A stretch of 64,000 bases of DNA from Porites lobata (lineage: Eukaryota; Cnidaria; Anthozoa; Scleractinia; Poritidae): contig CALNXK010000031.1 in NCBI GenBank assembly GCA_942486035.1, positions 1,320,001 to 1,384,000 of the forward strand. The letters are read 5' to 3'. Of the stretch, positions 47,336 through 58,592 are shown piece by piece. The first letter of the stretch is position 1, and each line of letters opens with the position of its first letter. Made by a program: the position numbers and the translations under genes. The notes beneath the pieces are model-generated. The model was not told where the DNA came from. It did no database searches and saw only the letters and a program-made list of their open reading frames with translations.

Positions 47336-49092
47336 TCATCAGGATGGTCTGTTTTGGACGACATTGAGCTATGGCGGTTGGCAGCAATAGGGTGCTTGGG
47401 AGGGTTGTTAATTTTGTTCCTGTCGTTATGCCTACGAGCGCGGCGAAAGCCTACTACATCCAAACGAAATTTGGTGCCTGGTCCACAGATAGAGCCACCG
47501 AACCAAAGAGCTATGGTCGAGGTGGGTCGTACATAAATCACTTTTATATATCAAATATTTTGTTACTATTATTGACCTGCCTGGGTGAAAATAAAATACG
47601 GCGTTGTGTTCTTTTTTACTAAAAAACGGTTACGCTTAGCCTTTGTAATACGCGACGTTTAAACTTTTATGCACAAACTCCATTTTATAAAGTCATCAAT
47701 TAAACCAATAGGTCTAAAAAGACAACTTAACTTGTGCTGAAAACTAATTCCCGATGACAATGGGCAATTTCCGCGGAAAATGAGAAATTTCATCTTTAAG
47801 GAGAAGTTTAAAAAAAAAATGAAAATCGCGCGCGCAGACAAATTGCTAAGCTGTAACTGCGCGCGCTAGAATTGCCTTAAACCGCCATGCATGGTCAAAT
47901 TGACCATTTCACTGTGAAAGTTTCTGACAGTTTTTCATACGAAAACAGGGACTTTCCAAGAGAAGGATCTATTGACTGGTAAAACAAAAAAATGCTGCAA
48001 AAATTGATAGGTTGATTTATTAAAAGATTGAGAAAACGACGTTTCGAAGGCTAGCACTTCAGTCACAAGAACGGAGCAAGCGCAAAACGTTCAGCAAAAC
48101 AGTATTTTCTTGGCACGTACACCTGTACTCTTAATTGCACACAGCCTCACTAACTCGCGCAAATTACTCTGATCCGATATGTATATTTGTTGTTCCTTCT
48201 CCAGGAAATAAATAATGAGCCTAAAGAAAGACAGAAGCCTAAACCAGACCCGGACATAACAATAAAATACTGTAGCAATGGGTGCCAAGGAGCATGTGCT
48301 TGCCCAGCTTTAAACTATGACCAAATGACACTGACCAACAATGTAACTTCATTAACTCTACCTCCACTCCCTGCCCCAGAAGATATTCCACCCTCCGATC
48401 CCCTTCCGAAAATACCGCGATCAGAAAACCAGAGCAACCTACGACAAAGAACAAGAAACAAAGGATCAGCTCTGAGCCTGAGAGAAAGGGTGGTAAATCG
48501 CCAGCCTGCCGACCCCGGAAATGAGTCGAGCAGGAATGAAAGGAAAGGAAGTGAAGGGAATAAAAGCAAAGGGGACCCGCGAAGAAGTTCCCGCATTGCT
48601 AAAAAACAAGCAAAAGAGAGAGGGGAAAGTAAAGTGGCAGAAAGGGGAAGTGAGCATCGGGAATTGAAAATTGTCAGCTGGGTAAAAAGAGGATCAATCA
48701 ATAAACAACTTAGCAAAGACAGAAGCAAAATAGAAATAAAAAAAGCTGGACCTGATAAAGACTCGAAGAAGGAAGAAAGTCCCAAGAGAGTAAACAAAGT
48801 CAAGCAAGAAGACAAAGGCGAAAGTACAAAACAAGTCAACAAAACCGGAAGTACCAAAACAACCGGAAATAGCAAGAGCGCAAATAAGGAAGGAAGCTCT
48901 AAGGAACTTAACAAAAGCGAAAGCAAAAAGCAAGTGAACAGAGTTGAACGCTCCAAAGGAGTCAAGAAAAATGACGAGACCAGCATTGACAATGTCAGCA
49001 CAAAGCAAAGCAGGAGGGATTCACTCAAGTTACTAAGAGGAATGATCAGTTTTAGGAAAACCAGCAGTGATGGAGGAAAATCCACACATTAG
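47336..49092 (+). CDS. Lys/Ser/Glu-rich protein with putative membrane anchor; 5' end unresolved
   Basis: The last exon (48205-49092, CTCCAG acceptor, phase 0, 295 residues, TAG) has CSNGCQGACAC near its start, a Pro-rich stretch (LPPLPAPEDIPPSDPLP), and then about 200 residues of Lys, Arg, Ser, Glu and Asn in loose repeats such as KQVNK and KGES. Only phase 0 entry avoids early stops. A matching exon ends at 47521 (GTCGAG|GTGGGT, phase 0) and encodes a hydrophobic run WRLAAIGCLGGLLILFLSLC followed by RARRK, typical of a one-pass membrane segment with cytoplasmic basic stop. That exon has no in-frame ATG after the stop at 47333, so the start must lie in an unseen upstream exon, or the pairing is wrong. 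No known family recognised. The tail may bind nucleic acid or acidic partners, but this is a guess. Confidence 0.55.
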
Positions 49093-49549
49093 AATAGAAT
49101 GCACAGTTATACAGTTATATTATAGCAAAATAAGACAGAATCTATTGTCTCAACACTGGAAACAACCTAAGTGTCTGTGCTCAAGAACTGTTTAACGTTA
49201 CGTTACGTGATTAAATCTTTTATCCATCAACACACTTTCATTTTAAAGCAGTTTCAGATTTTTTTATTCCAAAAAATGACAAAGCCTCTACAATATTTTA
49301 CACCTTTCAAATGATCGAAAAGTCAAGTCTGTTTCTTTTATCCATTGGTCATTTTTTCTAGTCCATTGATCATTTTTTATTATAATTATTATTTCACTGT
49401 TTTCAGACTAATGTTGACGATTGGCTGATCCTATCCAGCACTATTACGTTAACATTACTTCTTATTTTTTATTTTAACCTACGTTCGCTTTAAACGTCTT
49501 AGTTGTCAATAAAACTTCTTCTGAGCTGTGAAATTTTCATTTCAATTTT

Positions 49550-49680
49550 TAGACTGCGAGCAGTCTCTCTTTTTCTTCAGCCTCTCCCGTCTCGCGCCTT
49601 CAGTCACGCGCGTGGTCATTTGCGTGTCTCGGGCGTTTTGCTCGACGGACCAAGAAAAAAGACAGACTGCTCGTAGTCTA
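49550..49680. mobile_element. 131-bp TAGACTGCGAGCAGTCT element
   Basis: The 17-bp ends TAGACTGCGAGCAGTCT and its near-complement enclose a C- and T-rich centre. The opening resembles 11561-11746. Confidence 0.7.
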
Positions 49681-50147
49681 ACAATTTTACTTAGAAAGCC
49701 AACCCCTTTTACTCATAAAATCACTCTCGTTTACTTAAAAAGTGAATTTGAGCTGTTTCAAACGCCATGGCAATTATTCCACCTTGTTCAATTTGTAAAT
49801 GTTGGCGACATTTTCTAGAACTGAATTCTAAACGTTCAGAAAAATAAATAGAAAATCGTTGTTTTTTCTTCACGTCCCCCATTAAACGTGAAGTTTTAAA
49901 AGACGTTTTACGTCGCAGTCGCGCAACGACGGCAGCGAAATGTATAAAAAAGCATGATGAACAAGCAATGATTGCTATCTTGCCCTTCTCGTTGCTTTTG
50001 CCGTCGTAGCTGTGCAAATCTGACTCGTCCCCAGTCGTCTCTTAGTGTTTTGTAAGCGGTCACGGAACGGCCGCGAGAGACTATTGCGGCCTCTCGGCGA
50101 AAGAATCAATGGCAGGCCGACCGGGCTTCTGGAGAGTCTCTTGTTAA
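49681..50147. other. Intergenic stretch with repeat-like sequence
   Basis: 49880-50050 contains AAACGTGAAGTTTTAAAAGACG and CCGTCGTAGC words resembling 60290-60430. No gene seen. Confidence 0.35.
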
Positions 50148-50522
50148 TTAGGGACTTTAAGATCCAACGACGCGGACGGCGACGAAAACGTAAAAAAAAA
50201 CAATAGGTCTTATAACCAAAACAACAACTTTGCACGTGCATCACGCTCGTTTGTGCATTTCTCTACCCGTTTTTTCACGACTACGACGTGAAAATGACTA
50301 ATTTCGCGTTTTATGGAGTACGTAAACAAGCAACGACGAAATGCTATTTCTCTTTCTGAACTTGGATATGGTCCCTTGGAATTCATTTCCAGGAGGGCTC
50401 GCCTACATTTGATAAGGTAAGTGGGTAGGAATAATTGCGATAAAGACTGAAAGAACGCAAATTCACTTTTTAAGCGACGTTCTCTTTGCCGTCACGTCGT
50501 TGAATCTTATAAGTCCCTATTA
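50148..50522. mobile_element. TTAGGGACTTTAAGATCCAACG element
   Basis: The left end AGGGACTTTAAGATCCAACGACG mirrors CGTCGTTGAATCTTATAAGTCCCT on the right. It splits a second repeat whose parts lie at about 50040-50147 and 50523-50560. Confidence 0.65.
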
Positions 50523-51075
50523 TTAATAGCGGCCTGAGAGACGACTGGGAACGAGTCATCGGCAAATCATGTTATATTCATATTACCAAGGCCGTGAACA
50601 TGTGAAAAACAGAAAGGTTTGTAAGAATTTAAGGTCACCGCCTGCCTTGATTCTATTCAAACGCACGACCATAAAAATGACCATAAAATGGCCTGCTGCC
50701 GGCGTAAAAGTATTAGAAGTGAGAGCCCTTTACCCCCACCACCATTTTTCTTTTAATAGCATAACCGTCACTACCCTGGCATCTACATTTGTCGCGCGCC
50801 GACGAGTTCACCGTCCGTTGAAGATCTAATACGGGTTACATAAAGACAACAAAAGTACACGTCATCTAAGCGAGAGTTCCAAAAGGCTCTGAGAACTCGA
50901 GTTTCGGATACTTAGCTTGAACAGGAAAGTTTGCGAGGATACTATTCCGGATAGCGCCAACTTTATGAACCACAACATCTACATAACAGACTGGCAGATA
51001 ATTCTGTTATCCCACCCCTTTCCTTGTCCTTATAGACTGGAAGCTTTAGTATTTACCAGCAACACTTGAATACTC

Positions 51076-51264
51076 TCACTGTTTCGCGTCCCATGCAAAA
51101 AGCCTTCTTGTTAGCATCTCATACACTTTCTGAAAATCTTCGCGGGTCGGCAATGCGTACGATCCGCATTTACATAAAAAAGCAAGACAACGGAAGCTTG
51201 TGTGTCGCTTTATCTCAACGCTCACATCACTGTCTCTAGATATAGAATAATTATCCAGGATCAG
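51076..51264 (-). pseudogene. Coding-like fragment of unknown origin
   Basis: On the minus strand a frame without ATG at its start is open for 62 codons and ends with TGA at 51078-51076. Its last part reads LPTREDFQKVYEMLTRRLF followed by AWDAKQ, which has the composition of a real helical protein rather than random sequence. No start or splice partner was identified. It may be a terminal exon, a gene fragment or part of a decayed element. Confidence 0.3.
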
Positions 51265-51523
51265 CTAAGTCACTTTGCCCAAAATACCTAAAAAAAAAAA
51301 AAGAAAACTTTGTTATTGCCAGTCGCAGCCAACTTCCTTTACTCCGGGCACGAGTTATTGTCCTTAATAGCAACAGTCCGTAAAAGCAAGAGTTCACTTA
51401 AGTAAAACGTGTGTAAGATTACGCTATTGTCCGTCACAGCGCCCGGGAGATACCCGCAAGGCAAGAGTTGATTGTGCTTGTACGGTTAACCTCCCATAAC
51501 TTCCCAGTCAAAGCCTTATAATT

Positions 51524-51911
51524 AGAACCTCTCATAAGCGACCACTTCTGATAAGCCACCGCGATCATTGTTTGAGCTGACGCTTTTATAATTTTCCATT
51601 ATTTTTAACATTTTGTAAGCCACCACTTTATGCATCAGTTGATCTCTTTGTTCGCTGTATGTACTACGCCACTTAGAGCACACGAAGAACTTTCAGTGAC
51701 AGCGTGGAATTACACATATCTCAAATTAGAAATTGCATGCTATAAATTCTCTTCCATCATGAGAGGATAAAGAATCATAGAGCTTTATCCTCTCTTGCTT
51801 CCATGGACAAGATGTGTCCGGATCTCTTTTCGGAAGACACCTAAAGGGTGGATTCTCGTAACCGAACACTAAATCTTCGAATTTTGAGTGGTCCCTTATA
51901 GGAGGTTCGGC
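51524..51911. mobile_element. GAACCTCTCATAAGCGACCAC element
   Basis: Left AGAACCTCTCATAAGCGACCAC mirrors right GTGGTCCCTTATAGGAGGTTC. Inner words TAAGCCACC recur. It belongs to the same broad design as 34489-35027. Confidence 0.55.
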
Positions 51912-52264
51912 CGTGTATTTTCTTATGTCTCCAGCTATATGTGTTGTAATTGTTCTAAACCGCAAGTTTTGTCAGTCTGTCAAGAAAATAGCCTATTACA
52001 AGAACTATAAGTAAGTAGCGTCTTAAGGGTAGTACTAAGGTTCTAAAATCATCATCACCTATTACCTTCTGTGTACTCGCAGCATTTTAGTTTATAGGGT
52101 TATTAGATTTACTTATTCAACTTAAACAAAAACCTAAGCAAATATAAATAACAATTTAGAGGATCGATAAAGCATATCGACAAATTGGTTCTTCGTCTAC
52201 CATTCATTAAGAAATGTTGGTTTTTGAGGAGAGCGAAAAACCGGAGTACCCGGAGAAAAAACTC

Positions 52265-52414
52265 TGGCCCCAGTTGTTCAAACGTTGTATAGCGCTATCT
52301 ACCGGATAAATATTACTATCCAACGGATAACTGTTAGGGAAACCAATTGCGCTATCCACTGGATAGAGGTTTATCCGGTGGATGGCGGTACCCACCTTTT
52401 GATCAACTGGGGCC
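52265..52414. mobile_element. GGCCCCAGTTGTTCAAACG foldback element
   Basis: Ends GGCCCCAGTTGTTCAAACG and TTTTGATCAACTGGGGCC mirror each other; inside, GATAGCGCTATC-like words repeat. Same family as 22326-22875 and 63130-63281. Confidence 0.75.
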
Positions 52415-52785
52415 TGGAGGCAAAGGAGAGAACAAACAACAGAAAATTCAACCCACATATGGCGTTGACACAGGGATTTCAGCCCGAGCCCCACTTGTGA
52501 TGGGCGAGTGCTCTCAACACTGACTGCCGCGCCACCCTTGCTCCCATCACTCGCATCAGTCTGGTCAGCGCGATTTAAGCTAACATATCGTATATGCTCT
52601 CCGTTCGTCTCTTATAGGAACCAAAGAACTATACTAGACAACAAAACGGGTAAGACTAGAAAGTAAGAAAAAATAACTTGGGTATCTGTTTCACCAACCT
52701 GGAAACTAGCGTGATGAGCAAATTAAGCGGGGAAACCAGATCATGGTAAGGAGATTCCTGAGATAATAACAATAATTATAGTGTT

Positions 52786-52929
52786 ATATGAAGGAAGATC
52801 ATTGCAGTTATATATAACGCAACTTATGCAGTTGCGAAAAGAAAGCCTGAAAAAAAATTCATGCTTGTACGGAATTTCTTTTCGCAACTGCATAAGTTGC
52901 GTATATAACTGCGATGATCTTCCTTCAAA
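52786..52929. mobile_element. Near-perfect 144-bp foldback
   Basis: TGAAGGAAGATCATTGCAG and CGCAACTTATGCAGTTGCG on the left are matched by the complements on the right with few mismatches. The loop is about 35 bp. Confidence 0.75.
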
Positions 52930-53004
52930 TAATTCTTCACTCCGCGGTTCACATATATGGTTTTCATATATTCATAATTTCAATAATTATAGTGTTAAAA
53001 CCGC

Positions 53005-53285
53005 GGCAGGATTAACTCAGTCGGTAGAAAGCGTGACTGCAGAGCGGAAGGTCGCGGATTCGATTCCTGGCGCCGGACCAAGTACCCAGGGTCTCAAAAC
53101 AACTGAGAAATGAAGGTACTTCCTTTGCCCTGCAAACGGGTAGACCTTCGCGTGGCTCGGATGACCACCTAAAATGGCGGTCCCGTCTCCAGTAGGAGAC
53201 GTAAAATATAGTGTCCCCAATTCGAGTAGTTTTGTTCTAAATACATGGAAACTCAATTCAGTTCAATTCAATAAAGTGCATTTTA
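53005..53285 (+). mobile_element. tRNA-derived SINE
   Basis: An RNA polymerase III A box (ATTAACTCAGTCGGTAGA, 53011-53028) and B box (GGTCGCGGATTCGATTCC, 53050-53067) lie at tRNA spacing. A tRNA-unrelated body follows, and the 3' end has CAATTCAGTTCAATTCAATA-type repeats. The head has point changes and no proper acceptor stem, so it is a SINE, not a tRNA gene. Confidence 0.8.
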
Positions 53286-53702
53286 AATTAAACTGTAACA
53301 GCTGTTCAATTCAGGCTATATTTAAACGTAGCAGTGCCAAAAAATCAAGAGCGAGTCCGCCAAGGAAAGTTGATGGGTTCTTGATGGGACGATTCAGTTC
53401 AAAATGAGGCGCTAATGGCTGGTTTCGGTACAAATAAGGTGTATAACTACGATAAGTGGTACCGGACCCCGTTGGTACTGATCGACAGCTGTGGGTTCAA
53501 TCAATTATCTAGAAGGCCCGTTACGGCAAAGTAACCAAACGCAGTTTAATAAATAAGACCTTTCGAAAACGAAGAATGAGGCCCCACCAAACCCCCCCTT
53601 CCCACCCCACTGACAAGCTATGAAGAATATAGTCCAGTGAGTCTAATTTCCAATTTCAAAAGTGATAACAACTTTTAACAAATTTTGTGTACTAGTGTAA
53701 AC

Positions 53703-53760
53703 AGTGAATGAATGAATGAATGAGGCTTTATTTAATCTCGGATTTGTGAGGTTGGTTAGA
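53703..53760 (-). repeat. Non-LTR retroelement tail with (CATT)n
   Basis: On the minus strand the sequence reads AATAAAGCCTCATTCATTCATTCATTCACT, the usual form of a non-LTR 3' end with microsatellite tail. Confidence 0.5.
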
Positions 53761-55157
53761 CCTCTGGCAAAAATATGCTATGTTTTAGTGTATACTTGTC
53801 GAAGTAATGGCGTTTTTAGTTGGAGTTCTTTTCAATCACTGCTGGCGGTGATTTTCAGATGGTCACAGTTGAGTTTGCTTTTCGTTTGACGGGCTATTAA
53901 CTTGTTTCTCAAGCTTTCGCAAACTTGCAGATATCTGAACTATTAGCCACGGAGAATCAGGATGTTCAAAATAACGATGACGACTGTATAGATTCACCAC
54001 ATGCTGAAATTTACATACCGTCAGTCTATTACCTGTACTTGACATTCGTAGTCTTATTTTTATTCATTTTTTTTTTCGAATCCGGCTTAATCCTCTTTTT
54101 TATCCGCTTGCTTCCATATAAACCAAATTTAATTTATTGCTATTATGGATAAACACTACGTACTCATTCAATATTCCATTTAGATGACATTAACAAGATA
54201 GGCCAAGGAACAGGATATAGACCACTATATTTACATCTCACTCTTTGTTTCAAACTCACTATAATACAGTAAATAAAGATAAATTTAAAAACAAAACAGA
54301 AAAATACAATCTGGCCACTAAGTAATTATACTTAAATACACATGTAAACAAGGGAATAGCAAGCTACAAACTCAATGCGCTTATGTGTTTGCACAATGAG
54401 ATGGATTTGAGTGGACTAGATTTACAGCTTATACAGACGTACAAAACACATCCCCCACCCTGACTAACCCTTTCTTCTCGGTTGATCTCAATAAAATGAG
54501 GTATTGTTACCAAGGTGAGTACCAGGGAACACGCCCTCCCTCCTGCAGATATCTTTGTAGTATTCCCCACTTCAGCCTTGACTCTACGCTTAATTTCAGT
54601 TCGCTACCAATAATAGTGATAAGTGTTATCGGCAAAGCACAATGGACACAATGCATGGAAGAGCTTGGCGAATTACTGGTTCCCACACTGTACATTCTAT
54701 ATATATTCTCATCTATATGAGGTTTTTCTGCGAAAACTGACCCTTTTAGTCGACAAAATACAATAAATGGCTTGGCGTTTCAGATTAGGGTTGCACTCGT
54801 TTCTTTAAGAAACAAATTAAACAAGAAGAAAACTTCCTAAAAGATTAACGTAGGTATGAAATAAAGGTTAAACCTAGACAGAAGCATATAACCTAACCAA
54901 GATTATATTACGAAATTAGTGCCACTAACGCTTTCTTTAGATCCCCACTCGGTACAACATGGTACAATTAAGTGATGTTCTTCTAAAAAAACCTTTGACC
55001 TGAACACCACATTACAAAAAGGTAAAAACTAAATTCTATTATGAAATTTACAAAAAAAAGCAGAGAGTTCAATCCTCTCGAGAGAGCAAAATTAAACACC
55101 GTTGCCGTCAATCTCTTTAAATCAAGTGTCCCCCAAACTTCAAGGCGATACCTTATC
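53761..55157. other. Intergenic stretch
   Basis: A possible 3'-terminal exon begins after TTGCAG at 53930 (ISELLATENQDVQNNDDDC..., open to 54152), but its later part is a low-complexity hydrophobic run and no partner exon was seen. Nothing else is recognisable. Confidence 0.3.
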
Positions 55158-55793
55158 TCAAAACTGCTTTCTCCTTTCATGCAACATGGCATAGAAATCC
55201 AAAGGCTTTACAATATCTTCGTACAACAACGCCAATTGTTCATCGCTCAGGTTCTTGGCGGCGTCCGTGAATCGCCTATCTGCTAACAACGTTTCACGAT
55301 CAACAGACAGACAAGGTGGCGCACTGTGAATTCGTACTCGCGAACCAGCTGTCTTCAACGTCTGCCCAGTTGGATCACTACTCCGTCGCCCCAATCTAAA
55401 CGGGTTATGTTGCCCTCCTCTACCGCTTGCTTTGGCATCCACTACGGCGCCTCGCTCCATCATTGAAGAGGACCTTGGTTTTCTCTCTAAACTGTATAAA
55501 TTTACGTCCTCGGGATCAATCTCGATGAAGGTTCTCATATCGCCTGTAACTGTAGACGATCTAGGTTTTCGTACTTCGTCGTCAAAATTTGCCAACAGGG
55601 AATCTGTGGCGATGAATGCTCTTGAGTCTCCTTCCATCGCTGTGAAGGATGCCGGTTTCCTTTCATGTTGGTGTAGTTGTTCAAATTCTGAATATACTGC
55701 CGTGAAATTTTCAGGTCGACGTCCTTTCTTTTCAATCTCCGCGAGAACAGATGATAAATTTGGGAAATTCTTGATATCAAGAACCAGACTCAT
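55158..55793 (-). CDS. Uncharacterised intronless protein A of a tandem pair
   Basis: A 211-residue frame starting at the ATG MSLVLDIKNFPNLSSVLAEIE; the paralogue at 58038-58592 has the matching start MSLEINLEDFPNLLSVFEEIE, which decides it. The middle has a degenerate repeat of about 29 residues marked by ERKPASFT, EVRKPRSST and ERKPRSSS (44-110). RRSSDP (136-141) and RIHSAPP (154-160) each fit R-x-x-S-x-P, the form of 14-3-3 mode I and basophilic kinase sites. The C-terminal 55 residues (VDRETLLADRRFTDAAKNLS ... LHERRKQF) are strongly conserved in the paralogue. No membrane segment, signal or known domain; a cytoplasmic regulatory or scaffold protein is a reasonable inference only. Confidence 0.75.
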   Translation of the reverse strand: MSLVLDIKNFPNLSSVLAEIEKKGRRPENFTAVYSEFEQLHQHERKPASFTAMEGDSRAFIATDSLLANFDDEVRKPRSSTVTGDMRTFIEIDPEDVNLYSLERKPRSSSMMERGAVVDAKASGRGGQHNPFRLGRRSSDPTGQTLKTAGSRVRIHSAPPCLSVDRETLLADRRFTDAAKNLSDEQLALLYEDIVKPLDFYAMLHERRKQF

Positions 55794-58037
55794 ATTTTGC
55801 AAATTAACTTAATTAAATTATCGCTTGTTTCAAACCGTACGCTGTAACTCAATCTCAATTACTGGGCAAGTGAATTACATTTGCATACCGTTCAGTTAAC
55901 AATTACCGAAAACCACACCCTTAAAGGGGGATTAGCATCTAATATTCCCCATTATCATTCAATTTGTTTTTTTCCAAATTCTTGATTGGTCTAGATATCA
56001 TTGCGTCACCTGGAGATAAGTGCCTACAAACATATGCAAAAGAGAAAGACTGAATTGTTTTGCTGCACAAATAGCCTGTCTTTGAGTAATATTGACCATG
56101 TCATGTTTTTTTTACCATTTTCAAAACGTTTCCAGAAAGTTCACTTGCAACGTATATGGAACATGGGTCGGTCCAGTGAAAATTTTTGGAAAAAACAGAG
56201 AACGGTGGAAAAGGTAGTCCCGTTTCCTGGCAGCAATAAACCTACCTTCAAGACCGTGATTTTCACTGTTGCTCAGATCAATCATTTGCCCCTGCCTTCG
56301 GCATCTCTAAAAGAATTGATATACTCACCATTGACAAATCACAATATTTGCTCAAATTTGTTCAATAATAGATAACTGTCATTAACAAAAGCCTCGCGTC
56401 CGGGGCACTATGGGTAAGAAAATCTGGTGTGAACTTCTGATTACCACGTGATCGCACATACGCCCAGACCACAGGGCAACCAATATGATAAGACAAGGCA
56501 AATATAACCACAAGCAAACGTTAATGGTGATAACTGACTGTTTATATCGTTAACTAGTAAACGCGTAAGTTTGTATACGTTTACAAACTTAATAACAAAA
56601 GCCGGTAATGTTACTCAGAGCTGATTGGCAAACGAGGAGAACATTGTCTTTCTTAATTTTTGTAATCGATATGACCAAACTACTTGACTTTTTTTACCAT
56701 CAAATTTTCTCGCTCTTGATTGGTTAAGCAGGTTGTTCACGTCGCAAGATGGCTGACGGAAAGTTCTCGAGTTTTAGCAGTTGCTGGCGTTGTTGTTTGT
56801 TTGTTTGTTTGTTTTTTTTTGGTTATTATTATTTTTTATGGAAACTGGATAACTGCCAAGAGCGAAATTCTTGATAATGACTACGTATTTTTATCACGAC
56901 ACTTCCACCCAGAAATGCAAACATCTTTAAAGCGATTAAGCACTTTATTCAGTATTTCTCCTTCTTTAACAATTATGGCCGGACATCTCTTTCAACGAAC
57001 AGTAACACACTCTATTTACAATTTGCGGCGAAACATAACTATCTAAAAACAAAGGGGCTCACCCCGAGCCATCCCGGAAATTCCTAATTCCGGGTAGGTA
57101 CGGAGAATAGTGAATAGCAAATTCTAGTATCGATTGGGTGGAAAAGCGTTCACTATGACTGGTCGAGAGAGAGGTGATAAAATTCAGGAAAACCAGGTTT
57201 AAAAGAAAGCCACAAATTCAAGTTCTCATTTTGCGTTCAAGTCTCACTGCTATTATTCAGTTCTTCGAAGAGCTGTAATTTAAACCATAACAATACCCCA
57301 TTTGCCTTAGTTTTACGAGAGATCGGAAAACCGGAATTGGTTTTTACTCCATGTAAGCTTAACACATGGTTATTTACCGTAATATTTGTAATCCTTACAT
57401 GTCTCAAGATGTTCAATACCTTTTCAATGTCGGCTAACCTGGAATAAGTACCGAGATTTAGACTCCTCACAATAACACGAGAAATTGCGCCAACGCTCAA
57501 AAGTACCTTTTCGGAATGACGTCATTGACTATTCTTGGTTTATAGCCACTACAAAAATTGTTTCAAAGAATTTAATACATGAAAATGCATGAAGTCTTGT
57601 TCCCAGAGGACCACCAACATGGCCGCCATGACGTCACGGGCGGTCAGCAGCTATTCAAATTTCTTGGAACAAAATAAAGTTTTAACATGAGAAAAAAAAT
57701 CAGTCCCCTGAGGATTTTTTCTGTACACCTGTATGGCCGCTATTTCATTGCTTTGCACAACAATATGGCGACTGTGACTTCATAATAAAAACTACCAGAG
57801 AAATTTATCAAGGCCCGGGGAGGTTGAAATAGCAGTAAAACATCTCTGAGGTAGTTGTCGCCAAATGACAACGTTATGCAATGACCTAATCACCAGGTAA
57901 AAAGCAGGCTTTTTTAAACTTGAAAAGACAACAAGTAGCCAGTTATTATTTATACTTAAGGTCACTTTTCATTTCCTTTCCACGTTTACGCTTAATGTTC
58001 TGTACAGTTTCTATTATGTAATACCTTATTCCCTTCC
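55794..58037. other. Spacer between the tandem paralogues
   Basis: No gene recognised. Open frames at 56001-56375 (+), 56720-57046 (+) and 57237-57500 (-) have no domain, repeat or splice support. A GTTT microsatellite lies near 56795-56812. Confidence 0.4.
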
Positions 58038-58592
58038 TTACGACTGCTTTCTCCTTTCATGCAACATGGCATAGAAATCCAAAGGCTTTAAAATATCTTC
58101 GTACAACTCAGCCAGTTCTTCGTCACTTAAGTTCCTAGCAGCGTCAGTAAATCGTCTATCTGTCAACAGCGTGTCACGATCAACAGGAAGATACGGCGGC
58201 GCGCTGTGAATTCGAAAACGCGATTGTGATACGTCCAACGTCTGACGGACTGGTTCACTGGCGCGTCGGCTGAGGCGTTTGTGTTTCCCTGAAGTTTCTG
58301 TTGCTCTATTTGACTTGTGCAATTCCCCTGCTTTGCCAGCTAATGCCGTTGGTATTTTTTTTGCTGAAGAGGTTCTTTGCCTTCCATCTTGCTTAGACAA
58401 CTCGCGATCAGTGTTAGGCCCTTCTGGCCTTCCTTCCAACGTTGTAAAGGCACTTGGTTTCCTTTCTCGATCGAGGAGGTTTTCCACTTCAGGATCAGCA
58501 CTGGGAAATGATCTCCGCAATTCTCTACGTTCAATTTCCTCGAAAACGGAAAGCAAGTTTGGGAAATCCTCAAGATTGATTTCTAGACTCAT
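58038..58592 (-). CDS. Uncharacterised intronless protein B of a tandem pair
   Basis: A 184-residue frame, paralogue of 55158-55793, 2.2 kb upstream on the same strand. The N-terminal 21 residues and the C-terminal 75 align; the middle is shorter and has one ERKPSAFT unit instead of three. RRASEP (109-114) and RIHSAPP (127-133) keep the R-x-x-S-x-P pattern. The C-terminal module VDRDTLLTDRRFTDAARNLS to LHERRKQS is kept. Local duplication followed by change in the middle is the simplest history. Function unknown. Confidence 0.75.
   Translation of the reverse strand: MSLEINLEDFPNLLSVFEEIERRELRRSFPSADPEVENLLDRERKPSAFTTLEGRPEGPNTDRELSKQDGRQRTSSAKKIPTALAGKAGELHKSNRATETSGKHKRLSRRASEPVRQTLDVSQSRFRIHSAPPYLPVDRDTLLTDRRFTDAARNLSDEELAELYEDILKPLDFYAMLHERRKQS

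Noticed and set aside
48315..49085. 256-codon Leu/Ser-rich open frame on the minus strand
   Set aside because: It is the antisense of the Lys-rich exon; codons for Lys, Ser and Glu leave the other strand free of stops. The plus strand has the splice acceptor and the sensible composition.
57237..57500. 87-codon minus-strand frame considered as the missing GEMIN2 last exon
   Set aside because: It has an R-L-A-D word but lacks the expected hydrophobic LNLLICLVSRYF-like block.
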